Made by a program: the position numbers and the translations under genes
The notes under the pieces: model-generated
The model's database searches: none
What the model was told of the DNA's origin: nothing
What the model saw: the letters and a program-made list of their open reading frames with translations, nothing else
Origin: Anaerosalibacter sp. Marseille-P3206
GTDB taxonomy: Bacteria > Bacillota > Clostridia > Tissierellales > Sporanaerobacteraceae
Direction: 5' to 3'
NCBI RefSeq assembly: GCF_900155565.1
Contig: NZ_FUHM01000002.1
Span: 1,116,001-1,180,000 of the forward strand
Length of the DNA stretch: 64,000 nt
Shown here: positions 1 through 8,614 of the stretch, piece after piece
How the letters are laid out: every line of letters starts with the position of its first letter
Numbering within the stretch: position 1 is the first letter of the stretch

Positions 1-735
1 CTGATCATTATTAATCTGTCTAACTAATTGATAATGAATAAAGTCAAAAAAAGGTTGATTAAAAATTTTTCTATCAAAGGGATTTTGGGCACATCCTTTT
101 ATTTTAGGCTCTACTTGATATAATTCAATGATTAAAAAACTATTTGCAAAAGCTCTATGTCTAGGCATTTTAAGAATGGACTCTATGGTTTTACCTACTT
201 GTTCCATATATGAAGCAATTTTCTCAAAATTTTCTTCATCCCTATATATAGGACACATCTGCAAAACCCTTAAGAACGCTACTTGCTTATCCAGTAAACG
301 TAATAAGTCAAGAATTTCTTTTCTCACATAATTCAAAATAATTTTGGGTTGATATGCCTGATCTTTTTCTAACCCTTCTTTTTTTATCCTAGCTAGAATA
401 TAAATTGTCATCCGATCAATTTCTTTCTGCCAATCATTTTTTCTATTCAGATATTTTTTAGTTTGCTTTTTCCAATCAGGATAGAGGGCTAACTCATAGT
501 AGATATGCCACATTATTTGATTTTCATCTAATTTCCTATCCAAAAAGCTTTGAAGTGGCAAATATAAAACCCCCTTTGAAGGGTCTAATAGAAATCTTTC
601 AAATTTAGGATGGGAAATATACATCAAACTAGAATCTCCTGTAAATGTAGCTAATGAGCGTTGCTGTTTTCGCAAAAATTCTTCAAAATGTTTTTTAGAT
701 TCTTCGATTAGGATTTGTTCATCAAATTCAAACAT
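1..735 (-). CDS. Unknown protein of MoxR/propeller operon, 3' end outside window
   Basis: The minus-strand frame is open for 245 codons from an ATG at 735 to base 1, so the C-terminus lies outside the window. A strong AGGAGGGAG site precedes the ATG. It starts 11 bases after the beta-propeller gene ends, so it is almost certainly the third gene of that operon. The visible part is soluble and mostly helical, with no signal peptide or membrane segment. Residues near 78-90 read MWHIYYELALYPDW, a conserved-looking patch that I cannot assign. MoxR-family ATPases are usually paired with von Willebrand A proteins. No MIDAS motif (DxSxS) is visible here, but it could lie in the missing C-terminal part. 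Function unknown. Confidence 0.8.
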   Translation of the reverse strand, partial: MFEFDEQILIEESKKHFEEFLRKQQRSLATFTGDSSLMYISHPKFERFLLDPSKGVLYLPLQSFLDRKLDENQIMWHIYYELALYPDWKKQTKKYLNRKNDWQKEIDRMTIYILARIKKEGLEKDQAYQPKIILNYVRKEILDLLRLLDKQVAFLRVLQMCPIYRDEENFEKIASYMEQVGKTIESILKMPRHRAFANSFLIIELYQVEPKIKGCAQNPFDRKIFNQPFFDFIHYQLVRQINNDQ

Positions 736-746
736 GCCTCTCCCTC

Positions 747-1973
747 CTATTGATACAGTGGCAAATCCCATAAGTCCTTTGGTGTATTGATTCTATCAAT
801 TTCTAATAGATTTAATTTGCCTTCTATATCCATAAGTAGATATTTTGAAATGTCAAATTTTATGACATTTGTAAAAAACACATCTTCAATTGTTGTATCT
901 TCATTCAGGTACCAATTTCCAAAGTTCATTTCAAATAAATATATGATTCCATCTTCACTTAAAACTATAGCTGTGCCTTTTTTAGATTGAACATCAAATA
1001 AATTACCTTTTAAATCATCTATTTCCATCTTTATATCTATTGTATCTTCATATAAAGAAAATATTTTAAGCTGTCCTTTATTTCCTATGGCTATAAGAGA
1101 ATCCTTTTTGCCATCTTCATTCTCTAGAAATCTAATTGCTCTTATTTCATCATTTAGCAAATCTATTTCTTTGATAATACTAAGTTGTTTGTTATCATAT
1201 TTAATTAAATATAATCTTCCTGTCTTTGTTCCAACTACAAAATAATCATGACTTATTTTTTCCATTGTAGCCCAATTTGAAACACTACAATATATATCCT
1301 CATGAAATATCAATTGATATTCATCTTTTTCTTTTATTATTTCAAATAAACTTAACTTTTCTTCTCCATTCTCAGCTATAAATAAAGTATCATTAATTGC
1401 TAAACATCTTCCAAATACACTAAAATCATACTCTATTTGAATTCTTTTAACTTCAATTTGTCCGTTGGCATCAGGTATTTGTTCAAAATTATCACATGAA
1501 ATTAAATAGCATCCACCTATAGCTCCAAAAAGCAAAATTTCTTTATCATTTAATTTATATATAAATGAAATTCTCTCCTTTATATCTTTGATAGGAGCAC
1601 TCCACTCTACTTCAATTTGATCATCATCAGAAGTATCTATATAAAAAAATTGAACACTTCTATCTACACTAGCTGTAATGAAGAGATTTTCATTAATTCT
1701 TAATATGCTTTCTATAAAACTATTAAAACTAAATGCTCCCAATTGTTTTGTCTGATTTATTAGCATTGAAGTTTCTATGACATTGTTTTTGTAAACTCGA
1801 TAATATGGAATCAATTCAGCCAATAAGGCTTCCTCAATTTGCGAAAGTTTTTCTAATTGTTCTTCAAAATCTTCATTCAAAATTCCATTTGTTTGACATT
1901 CATTCAACTTTTTTCTTAGATTTTCAACTTGATTCTTGAAGTCATTTCCATCCACCGACAAATTTATTTTCAT
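747..1973 (-). CDS. WD40-like beta-propeller protein, partner of MoxR ATPase
   Basis: This is a 408-residue soluble protein. Residues 1-60 form a charged helical or coiled-coil segment. The rest is a series of beta-strand repeats of the WD40/PQQ-like type, with hydrophobic strands ending in short charged turns, for example FITASVDRSVQFFYID and FVVGTKTGRLYLIKYD. These resemble propeller blades. There is no signal peptide, so it should act in the cytoplasm, probably as a protein-binding scaffold. Its ATG overlaps the stop of the ATPase gene by four bases (ATGA), implying translational coupling. No enzymatic motif is visible. The beta-propeller assignment rests on strand periodicity read by eye. 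Confidence 0.75.
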   Translation of the reverse strand: MKINLSVDGNDFKNQVENLRKKLNECQTNGILNEDFEEQLEKLSQIEEALLAELIPYYRVYKNNVIETSMLINQTKQLGAFSFNSFIESILRINENLFITASVDRSVQFFYIDTSDDDQIEVEWSAPIKDIKERISFIYKLNDKEILLFGAIGGCYLISCDNFEQIPDANGQIEVKRIQIEYDFSVFGRCLAINDTLFIAENGEEKLSLFEIIKEKDEYQLIFHEDIYCSVSNWATMEKISHDYFVVGTKTGRLYLIKYDNKQLSIIKEIDLLNDEIRAIRFLENEDGKKDSLIAIGNKGQLKIFSLYEDTIDIKMEIDDLKGNLFDVQSKKGTAIVLSEDGIIYLFEMNFGNWYLNEDTTIEDVFFTNVIKFDISKYLLMDIEGKLNLLEIDRINTPKDLWDLPLYQ

Positions 1974-4084
1974 TCTTCTCCCCCATTATCTTCTAAGTAT
2001 TCAAGTAAATCCTTTGAATGCTCTAAATGAGATAATTGTTGGTCTAGTTTTTCATATTTCTTTGCATCAATTGGCAATGAATCATCAATATTATATTTTA
2101 AATCTTCCATTAATTCTTTTGGCAAAGTTTTTCTTGTAGTTCCTTTCCCAAATATCAGATGAACCACATCTAAATAGCTTAAAGTTTCTATTGATGGGCG
2201 AACATAGTGATATGGGCGGGTACGAATTTCATCATATGTTGTAGTTGCTTCTCCTAAGCCTTTTGTCTCAATCTTCCATCCTTCTGATTCAGGAAAAAAA
2301 CCAAAGCGCACTGCTTGTGAGAGAATATAATTTTGATCGTCAGGATAAGTAATTGAACTAATAAAACCATCCCACAAAGCCTTGCTCAAATCTTTTTCTT
2401 CCCCTTGATTCCAATTATCTAAAACATGCAAAATATTACGGATTGATAATACAGATTCTCGAAGCTCCAATCCACCTACTCCAAAATCCTTTTCTACTTC
2501 ATTGTCCTTCCAATTGCCCATAAAAACATTTTGAGTAACTCTACACAACTGAGAAAATCGAAACAATTCTTCCAATGTCCTCTTGGAGTTAGGAATGAAA
2601 ATATTCCCATTTTTATCAGCCAATTGTGTTAATATTATTCTAAAAAGTTCGTTTTTTTCTGGAAACTCTTGATCTTCTAAAGAGCCTGTTATATTTTGTG
2701 GTACATAATTATATTCAATAGTCACAAAACGTGATTTAAATGCTGGATTTAAATCATTTGTTCCTTCATAATTAACCGTTTGAGTTGATAGATTTCCTGT
2801 ACCAATAAATCCAAATCCAGGTTTAATCAAGACAGGGCCAACTCCTGTAATATAGGCCGTACTTCCCGCATGACGCTGCAATATGTCATTCAAAGCAATT
2901 AAATTTTGCATGGCAATCGTATTTAATTCGTCAACGATTACAGGACGACCTTCTTTTACTGCAATCAAAATCTCTTTTTCTATTTTTTTGATTTCAGTTC
3001 CAAAAGCACTATTACTTGCTACTAACAAATCAGAAAAGCTCTTCCATATCTGAATCTTAAGCTGTAACTGCTCTTCATCAGTCATATTCTCTAGCCTTTC
3101 TTTGTGTTCATCCATCCACTCATAAAAATCTCCTATAATCATATTTAGATAATCCGAATATGATCCTTCAGAAAAACTATGTTCTAGAGACAAAGTTTTC
3201 TCTACAAACATATCTTCATAAGTTAAATTATGTGAACCAGATATAAAAAGTGGCTGTAAAGACTCTATTTCCTCTTTACTTCCATTAGTTAAAATATTTT
3301 TATAGTAAAGCTTTCTTTCTTCATTAAATTCTTTAAATTTTTGAATAGCCACTTTTTCTGTTGCATTTGGATTGGTAGAAAACCAACCTTCCATTTTGTC
3401 TTCTAATTCTCTTTGTATTTTGTTTTGAATAGTAAAATCTACAGCTGCTTCAATTGCTAATTGCGTTTTCCCACTGCCTAAATGTCCTACAATATATACT
3501 GGAACACCTAAGTCTAGCGAATCTATTATTTTTTGTTTTGATTTAACTACATAAGGAACTGTAACTAAATGCTGTTGATATTTGTTTTCTATATCTCTTA
3601 TCAATAGACGTTTATGATAAAACTCCCACCCTTCTGGGGAGTTTCTAATAAGTTCCTCTAATTCTCTTTCTAACTTTTTTATAGAATCAACTCTATATCT
3701 TGTAGCGGAATTGCTCCTATAATTACTGTAATTATTGCTCTCACTATTTATTCTTCTTTCAAATCGCAGGAAGAACTTTTCATATTCAATTAAATTTTCA
3801 ATTTCTTGTATCTTTTTGCTCATGTTTAATATTTCTTCTTCTTTATAAGCTCTGTATTTTTTATAATAAACATTATTTTTTTTAGGATTAGGAACTATTT
3901 TATCGTCCCTTTCTTCAAATCTTCTAAAAGCTTTAAAAAATGATCCTTGCTCTTCTATTTTTTTGCTATTTTCACATTCCAATGATTTTAAAGCTTCCTT
4001 GTGCAAATCATCTCTATACCAACTTTGCATTTCTTCTATGGTAGGAATATAAGATTGATTAAGCTTTTTATTTTGTTCATTCAT
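1970..4084 (-). CDS. MoxR/dynein-related AAA ATPase with long insertion
   Basis: This is a 704-residue AAA+ ATPase. Residues 1-185 are helical and rich in Lys and Glu. Walker A is GHLGSGKT (about 200-207), Walker B is PVIVDE (381-386), sensor 1 is GTGN (428-431), and a likely arginine finger lies in KSRF (450-453). This arrangement fits the AAA_5 (MoxR/dynein-related) class. About 170 residues separate Walker A from Walker B, far more than in a minimal MoxR, so an insertion domain is present. It is the first gene of the operon with the beta-propeller gene and the edge gene. The ATG at 4084 has GGAGA ahead of it. MoxR proteins are chaperone-like ATPases that remodel partner proteins; the substrate here is unknown. 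Confidence 0.85.
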   Translation of the reverse strand: MNEQNKKLNQSYIPTIEEMQSWYRDDLHKEALKSLECENSKKIEEQGSFFKAFRRFEERDDKIVPNPKKNNVYYKKYRAYKEEEILNMSKKIQEIENLIEYEKFFLRFERRINSESNNYSNYRSNSATRYRVDSIKKLERELEELIRNSPEGWEFYHKRLLIRDIENKYQQHLVTVPYVVKSKQKIIDSLDLGVPVYIVGHLGSGKTQLAIEAAVDFTIQNKIQRELEDKMEGWFSTNPNATEKVAIQKFKEFNEERKLYYKNILTNGSKEEIESLQPLFISGSHNLTYEDMFVEKTLSLEHSFSEGSYSDYLNMIIGDFYEWMDEHKERLENMTDEEQLQLKIQIWKSFSDLLVASNSAFGTEIKKIEKEILIAVKEGRPVIVDELNTIAMQNLIALNDILQRHAGSTAYITGVGPVLIKPGFGFIGTGNLSTQTVNYEGTNDLNPAFKSRFVTIEYNYVPQNITGSLEDQEFPEKNELFRIILTQLADKNGNIFIPNSKRTLEELFRFSQLCRVTQNVFMGNWKDNEVEKDFGVGGLELRESVLSIRNILHVLDNWNQGEEKDLSKALWDGFISSITYPDDQNYILSQAVRFGFFPESEGWKIETKGLGEATTTYDEIRTRPYHYVRPSIETLSYLDVVHLIFGKGTTRKTLPKELMEDLKYNIDDSLPIDAKKYEKLDQQLSHLEHSKDLLEYLEDNGGEE

Positions 4085-4137
4085 GAAAATATTCTCCTTT
4101 ACATAATATTCTATTGTATTATCAATATAAGTAATAA

Positions 4138-4174
4138 ATTAAAATCCCGATTTTCTCAAATTCGGGATTTTAAT
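4138..4174 (-). terminator. Rho-independent terminator after oleate hydratase gene
   Basis: A 13-bp stem with a 10-nt loop lies just downstream of the minus-strand stop of the oleate hydratase gene. It has a CCCGA/TCGGG core and is followed by AT-rich sequence. It separates that gene from the MoxR operon promoter region (4085-4137). Confidence 0.75.
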
Positions 4175-4198
4175 CATATTATTTAATTCTAGATATCA

Positions 4199-5992
4199 TT
4201 AAATAATTTTATATTCTTTCAACATCTTTTCAATCTCTGTTCCTGCTACTTGTTTTTCAATTTTACGTCTAACTAGTGGTGGCAAATCTATTTCTGGTTT
4301 TTCCCCATCTAATAAACATACACCTGCATTTAACAAATAGCGGATATCATATCTGGAAGCATATACCTCAGGAACTCCTTTTTCAACTCCAGTCAACACA
4401 TATACTGCTTCCATAGCTGTACGTCCTGAGTATTCAATAGTAAATACAGTATCACGTCCTGGATCATCTAATGTTTCAGCATATTGTCCAAGGAAAGCAA
4501 AGTTTACTGCATTCTTTGGTACAACATAAGGACGATCTCCAAATTCACGAGGCATAAATTGAGATGTAATAAATGGCATCATAACAGGAACTGCAGTACA
4601 ACTTTCTGCTAATTCTTCAATTTTATCTGTGGGAACTCCTATATGATATAACCATTCTTTTGTAATTTCCTTACCAGTACAATCTCTCATAGATTTCTTA
4701 ATGTAGTCGCCAGGAACATCGGTAAATAAACTATATACCCAAACAACAACATCTTTTTCAGGTTGACCATAGTATTGTTCTTGACGGTTTATGGTCCAAC
4801 TCATTAACCATGAAGAGTCAACTGCTGTAACTATACCACCTGTTACAGTTCGTCCAGTATATGGAGAACGTTTTGTAATCTTTTCAATATATTCAGGAAC
4901 ACGTTCATCATGACAAGTTACTGTACAAGACTCCCAATTAGATTTTTCTGGATCTGTACAGAATTTATCTGGATTTCCAAACTCATCACATTGAGCTGCT
5001 ATATTTCTCCACAAAGTCCAACATCCTTTTGCTTCCTTGTTAAATGGAGCTGGAGTATTGTCATCACCATATCCAGAACCTTCAGTCATAGAGCCATTAG
5101 TGATAAATACTAAATCATTTTCTGTTAAGTCAATAGAAATGTCATTTTCATTTTTATCCTTTGCAACTATCTTCTTTGCAACTTTTTTATCATCTGAAAT
5201 TGAGAATTCAACATTATCAACAGTGACCCCATATTCAAATTTAGCACCATGGTCTTCTAAATATTTAACCATAGGTTTTACAAATGAAGTATATTGATCA
5301 TGACGTGAGAATTGCAAAGCTGAAAGAGTTGGTAAGCCATCAACATGATGGATGAAACGATTCATATATAATTTCATCTCTAAAGCACTATGCCAGTTCT
5401 CAAAAGCAAACATTGTTCTCCATATTGTCCAGAAATCAGTATTTAAAAGCTCCTCGGAAAAAATATCTTCAATAGCTTTATCTTGAAGTTCTTCATCTGT
5501 CATCATCGTAAAAGCAGCTAATTCTTTTGCCAAGTCTTGACCCAAATTAAATTTTCCATTATCATAGCGTTCACCATGGTTATGAGTAATACGACAATTG
5601 CTGAAATTTGGATCATCATGATTTGTATAATAAAAATGATCTAATACAGTCATATTAGGATCTTCTGTAGATGGTAAGGAACTAAACAAATCCCATAAAA
5701 CTTCAAAATGATGTCCCTGTTCACGTCCTCCACGTGCCACATAACCTGCATTTTGGCGAACTTGACCGTCCAAAGACCCTCCAGGAATATCTAATTGCTC
5801 TAAAAAAGTAATATTGCTGCCATCCATGTGAGCATCACGAATCAAAAAACATCCAGCAGCTAATGAAGCAATTCCAGTTCCAATTAAATAAGCCTTTTTG
5901 TTTTCAATATCTTTAGGTTTTCTTGCATTTACTAAAGAATGATAGTTCCCATTTGTAAGCGTAAGCCTTTCATCATGTGTCTTTAATTTCAT
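4199..5992 (-). CDS. ohyA: Oleate hydratase (FAD-dependent, MCRA family)
   Basis: This FAD enzyme of the myosin-cross-reactive-antigen family adds water to the cis-9 double bond of oleic and related acids, giving 10-hydroxy fatty acids. It is often linked to detoxification of unsaturated fatty acids. The N-terminal dinucleotide motif GTGIASLAAG is followed by LEQLDIPGGSLDG, and the whole length matches the family (about 597 residues). An in-frame ATG exists at 6058. I prefer 5992 because AAAGGGGAG sits at ideal spacing before it, and because a TATAAT-like box overlaps the upstream ATG. The TetR gene just upstream on the same strand is the likely regulator. The family call is firm; the physiological role is inferred. 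Confidence 0.95.
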   Translation of the reverse strand: MKLKTHDERLTLTNGNYHSLVNARKPKDIENKKAYLIGTGIASLAAGCFLIRDAHMDGSNITFLEQLDIPGGSLDGQVRQNAGYVARGGREQGHHFEVLWDLFSSLPSTEDPNMTVLDHFYYTNHDDPNFSNCRITHNHGERYDNGKFNLGQDLAKELAAFTMMTDEELQDKAIEDIFSEELLNTDFWTIWRTMFAFENWHSALEMKLYMNRFIHHVDGLPTLSALQFSRHDQYTSFVKPMVKYLEDHGAKFEYGVTVDNVEFSISDDKKVAKKIVAKDKNENDISIDLTENDLVFITNGSMTEGSGYGDDNTPAPFNKEAKGCWTLWRNIAAQCDEFGNPDKFCTDPEKSNWESCTVTCHDERVPEYIEKITKRSPYTGRTVTGGIVTAVDSSWLMSWTINRQEQYYGQPEKDVVVWVYSLFTDVPGDYIKKSMRDCTGKEITKEWLYHIGVPTDKIEELAESCTAVPVMMPFITSQFMPREFGDRPYVVPKNAVNFAFLGQYAETLDDPGRDTVFTIEYSGRTAMEAVYVLTGVEKGVPEVYASRYDIRYLLNAGVCLLDGEKPEIDLPPLVRRKIEKQVAGTEIEKMLKEYKII

Positions 5993-6087
5993 TTTATTCT
6001 CCCCTTTTACTTTTTTAATAGTCTTTTGATTTGGACTATTATGTTTACTTGAGTTCATTATATAAACTTTTTATAAGTTTTACATTA

Positions 6088-6136
6088 TATAAATAAACTG
6101 TGGTGTTCAAAAATTGAACACCACAGTTTATTTATA
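6088..6136. promoter_or_regulatory. 49-bp near-perfect palindrome between tetR and ohyA
   Basis: Two perfectly complementary 23-base arms (6088-6110 and 6114-6136) flank a 3-base centre. The core is CTGTGGTGTTCAA and its complement. On the minus strand it follows the TetR stop and precedes the ohyA promoter region. A TTGAAC-like -35 lies in one arm, 15 bases from a TATAAT. It could be a bidirectional terminator for tetR, although it lacks a long T run, or a TetR operator covering the ohyA promoter. I favour an operator or a dual role, with moderate confidence. Confidence 0.6.
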
Positions 6137-6164
6137 CAATCTTTATGCATCAAAATAAAAATGT

Positions 6165-6767
6165 CTAATAAGAAAAAAACCTCATATCACTTTTTTGCCA
6201 AATATCATTTAAATCAGCACTTCGCTTAAGAGATAATCTAATGTTTCCATCAAAAAGCTGGCCTATTCGTCGAATTATATTATTAGGGTCCCCCTTCATT
6301 CCAGAAGCTATCCAATGTAGTATCATTTCAGTAAGGGCACATTGATAAAAGAAAGCAATCAGTTTTTTATCTCCTAAAGAGGCTGAAATACCATCATTTA
6401 CTTTTTCAACATATCTAATCATAACATTTCCTGATACATTATATATATAATTCTCTAATTGTTCTCTCTGCATAGAATTATATATATGATAAATAGCTTT
6501 CTGGTTTTCTAAAGCAAACTTAGTGGCTAAAAGAAAACTCTCTTCCCAAGAAAGTGTATCATTATACTCACCAATTACTCTTTGAAGTTCTGTTTGGAAA
6601 ATTTCTGATAAAAGTGCATATATATCTGTATAGTGATAATAAAAAGTATTTCTATTAATATTACATGCTTTAGCAATATCCTTAACTGTGATTTTGTCAA
6701 GTGGACGCTCATTCAACATATTGATGAATACCTCTCGAATCATTTCTTTGGTATATTGCTGTACCAA
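6165..6767 (-). CDS. TetR-family transcriptional regulator
   Basis: This is a 200-residue regulator. The N-terminal helix-turn-helix is typical of TetR: ITVKDIAKACNINRNTFYYHY at about residues 24-44, where the FYYHY recognition-helix end is diagnostic. The C-terminal ligand domain is helical and resembles the TetR_C group seen in dihydroxyacetone-kinase-type activators, but the ligand cannot be read from sequence. The start is a TTG at 6767 with GGAGGTG six bases upstream. It lies directly upstream of ohyA on the same strand with the large palindrome between them, so it is probably the fatty-acid-responsive regulator of that gene. That link is inference. Confidence 0.9.
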   Translation of the reverse strand: MVQQYTKEMIREVFINMLNERPLDKITVKDIAKACNINRNTFYYHYTDIYALLSEIFQTELQRVIGEYNDTLSWEESFLLATKFALENQKAIYHIYNSMQREQLENYIYNVSGNVMIRYVEKVNDGISASLGDKKLIAFFYQCALTEMILHWIASGMKGDPNNIIRRIGQLFDGNIRLSLKRSADLNDIWQKSDMRFFSY

Positions 6768-6910
6768 GTTATCACCTCCACAATGCTTTAGCTATATAAA
6801 AATTATAGCACATGGAATGTTATTTGCAAACGCGACAGTGAGACTGGTATTAGCACTTTATTTATTTCTACTTTTTGCTAATATAATTATTATAACAATT
6901 TTTAATTTAA

Positions 6911-8611
6911 TTAAAAATTAGATTCTTCCTTCTTATGAACATGTAGTAAATCATGTCTGTCCTTTAGCATTCCTTCAAACAATGAACTTATCAAAGGATT
7001 TTCTTCAGAACTCTTGATTTGAGAAGTTCTATCAAGTTTATATAATCCATTAGCCCTATCAATGCCCCTATTACTTGTTTTAGATACTGGTTGACCTCCA
7101 CCACATACACAACCACCTGGGCAAGACATTACTTCTACAAAATGATAGCTTTTTTCTCCTGACTTTATTTGTTTTACCAATTCACTAGCATTTTTTAGTC
7201 CATGTACTACTGCTAATCTAACCTCTGTTCCATCTATATCAAATACAGCTTCTTTTATATTTTCCATTCCTCTTACATCTTTAAACATTACATCCTTAGC
7301 TGTATGATTAGGTTTATCTTTTAGAAGTCTTGTAACTACTGCCTCAGTGACTCCTCCAGTTGAACCAAATATTACACCTGAACCACTTACTAACCCAAAG
7401 GGCATATCAAAGGATTCTTCTTCTAATGATTCAAATATTATACCTGCTTCCTTTATTAAAAATGCTAATTCTTGTGTTGTTATAACTATATCAACATCTC
7501 TGTTTCCATCATGTTCAAATTGTTCTCTAGCGGCTTCAGCCTTTTTAGCTGTACAAGGCATTACTGATACAACTATAGTCTCTTTACCTTCTTCTTTGTC
7601 CTTATCCTTAAAGTACTCCTTCAAAACTGATCCAAACATTTGTTGTGGAGATTTGCAAGTAGAAATATTATCCACCATATCAGGGAATTTATTCTCAGCA
7701 AATTTAACCCATGCTGGACAACAAGAAGTAAATAGAGGAAGTTTCTTACCTTCTGTAAGCTTTGTAACAAATTCATTGCTCTCCTCTATCACTGTCATAT
7801 CTGCTCCAAAGGATGTATCATAAACTTCATCTACTCCAATGGTCTTAAGAGCAGCAACTATTTTTCCTACTGTTACTTCTCCTGGATTTAATCCAAACTC
7901 TTCTCCTAGTGCAACTCTTACCGCTGGAGCTATTTGAGCTACTACTCTTTTGTTTTTATCATGAATTGCTTCCCAAACTTTATAATTCTCATTCTTAATT
8001 ATAATTGCCCCTGTTGGACATACAACTCTACATTGTCCACAATCTACACAAGTTACTTGTGAAATATTCTTATTAAAAGCAGGTGTTACTATCATTTCTG
8101 AACCTCTATATGCAAAGCTTAAAGCCCCTACTCCTTGCACCTCTTCACATACCCTTACACAGTCTCCGCATAAAATACATTTATTTGGGTTTCTTATAAT
8201 ACTCAAACTTGATTTATCAATAGGGAGTTTATCAATCATTTTGTTAAATCTAATTTCTCTTATTCCTAATCTAACTGCCAACTCTTGAAGTTGACATTGT
8301 CCAGTTCTATTACATGCAGTACAATCCCTATCATGTTCAGCTAATAATAGTTCAAGAATTGTTTTTCTATACTTTAAAAGCCTTGGGGTGTTTGTAAATA
8401 TTTCCATGCCGTCCTTTGGTACCTCTGAACAAGAAGTAAATACTTTTCCCTTAGTATCTTCAACTATACACATCCTACAAGCACCATAAATACTTAATTC
8501 TGAATGGTAACAGAATGTTGGCAAATTGATACCAGCTTTTCTCACTACCTCCAATACATTTTTTTCCTTATCAAATTCGACTTTTCTACCATCTATTATC
8601 ATAGTACTCAT
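6911..8611 (-). CDS. hydA: [FeFe] hydrogenase catalytic subunit
   Basis: This is a 566-residue iron-only hydrogenase. In order it has an N-terminal [2Fe-2S] ferredoxin domain (Cys34, 45, 48, 61), a His-Cys [4Fe-4S] segment (HDRDCTACNRTGQC, about 93-106), two ferredoxin clusters (CILCGDCVRVC at 145 and CVDCGQCRVVC at 188), then the H-cluster domain. The three signatures are intact: TSCCPAW (295-301), MPCTAKKAE (351-359) and MSCPGGCVCGGGQP (495-508). It makes or consumes H2 in the cytoplasm. It follows hydB after 3 bases, which suggests a bifurcating NADH/ferredoxin-dependent complex. It lacks the extra C-terminal [2Fe-2S] domain of some HydA proteins such as that of Thermotoga. Confidence 0.97.
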   Translation of the reverse strand: MSTMIIDGRKVEFDKEKNVLEVVRKAGINLPTFCYHSELSIYGACRMCIVEDTKGKVFTSCSEVPKDGMEIFTNTPRLLKYRKTILELLLAEHDRDCTACNRTGQCQLQELAVRLGIREIRFNKMIDKLPIDKSSLSIIRNPNKCILCGDCVRVCEEVQGVGALSFAYRGSEMIVTPAFNKNISQVTCVDCGQCRVVCPTGAIIIKNENYKVWEAIHDKNKRVVAQIAPAVRVALGEEFGLNPGEVTVGKIVAALKTIGVDEVYDTSFGADMTVIEESNEFVTKLTEGKKLPLFTSCCPAWVKFAENKFPDMVDNISTCKSPQQMFGSVLKEYFKDKDKEEGKETIVVSVMPCTAKKAEAAREQFEHDGNRDVDIVITTQELAFLIKEAGIIFESLEEESFDMPFGLVSGSGVIFGSTGGVTEAVVTRLLKDKPNHTAKDVMFKDVRGMENIKEAVFDIDGTEVRLAVVHGLKNASELVKQIKSGEKSYHFVEVMSCPGGCVCGGGQPVSKTSNRGIDRANGLYKLDRTSQIKSSEENPLISSLFEGMLKDRHDLLHVHKKEESNF

Positions 8612-8614
8612 AGC

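Noticed and set aside
4085-4137. Possible RNA element upstream of the MoxR operon
   Set aside because: The gap is short and AT-rich. The only structure is the adjacent oleate hydratase terminator.
7347-7823. 158-codon plus-strand ORF inside hydA
   Set aside because: It is antisense to the conserved H-cluster region. Composition is typical of a reverse-frame shadow and no start signal is present.
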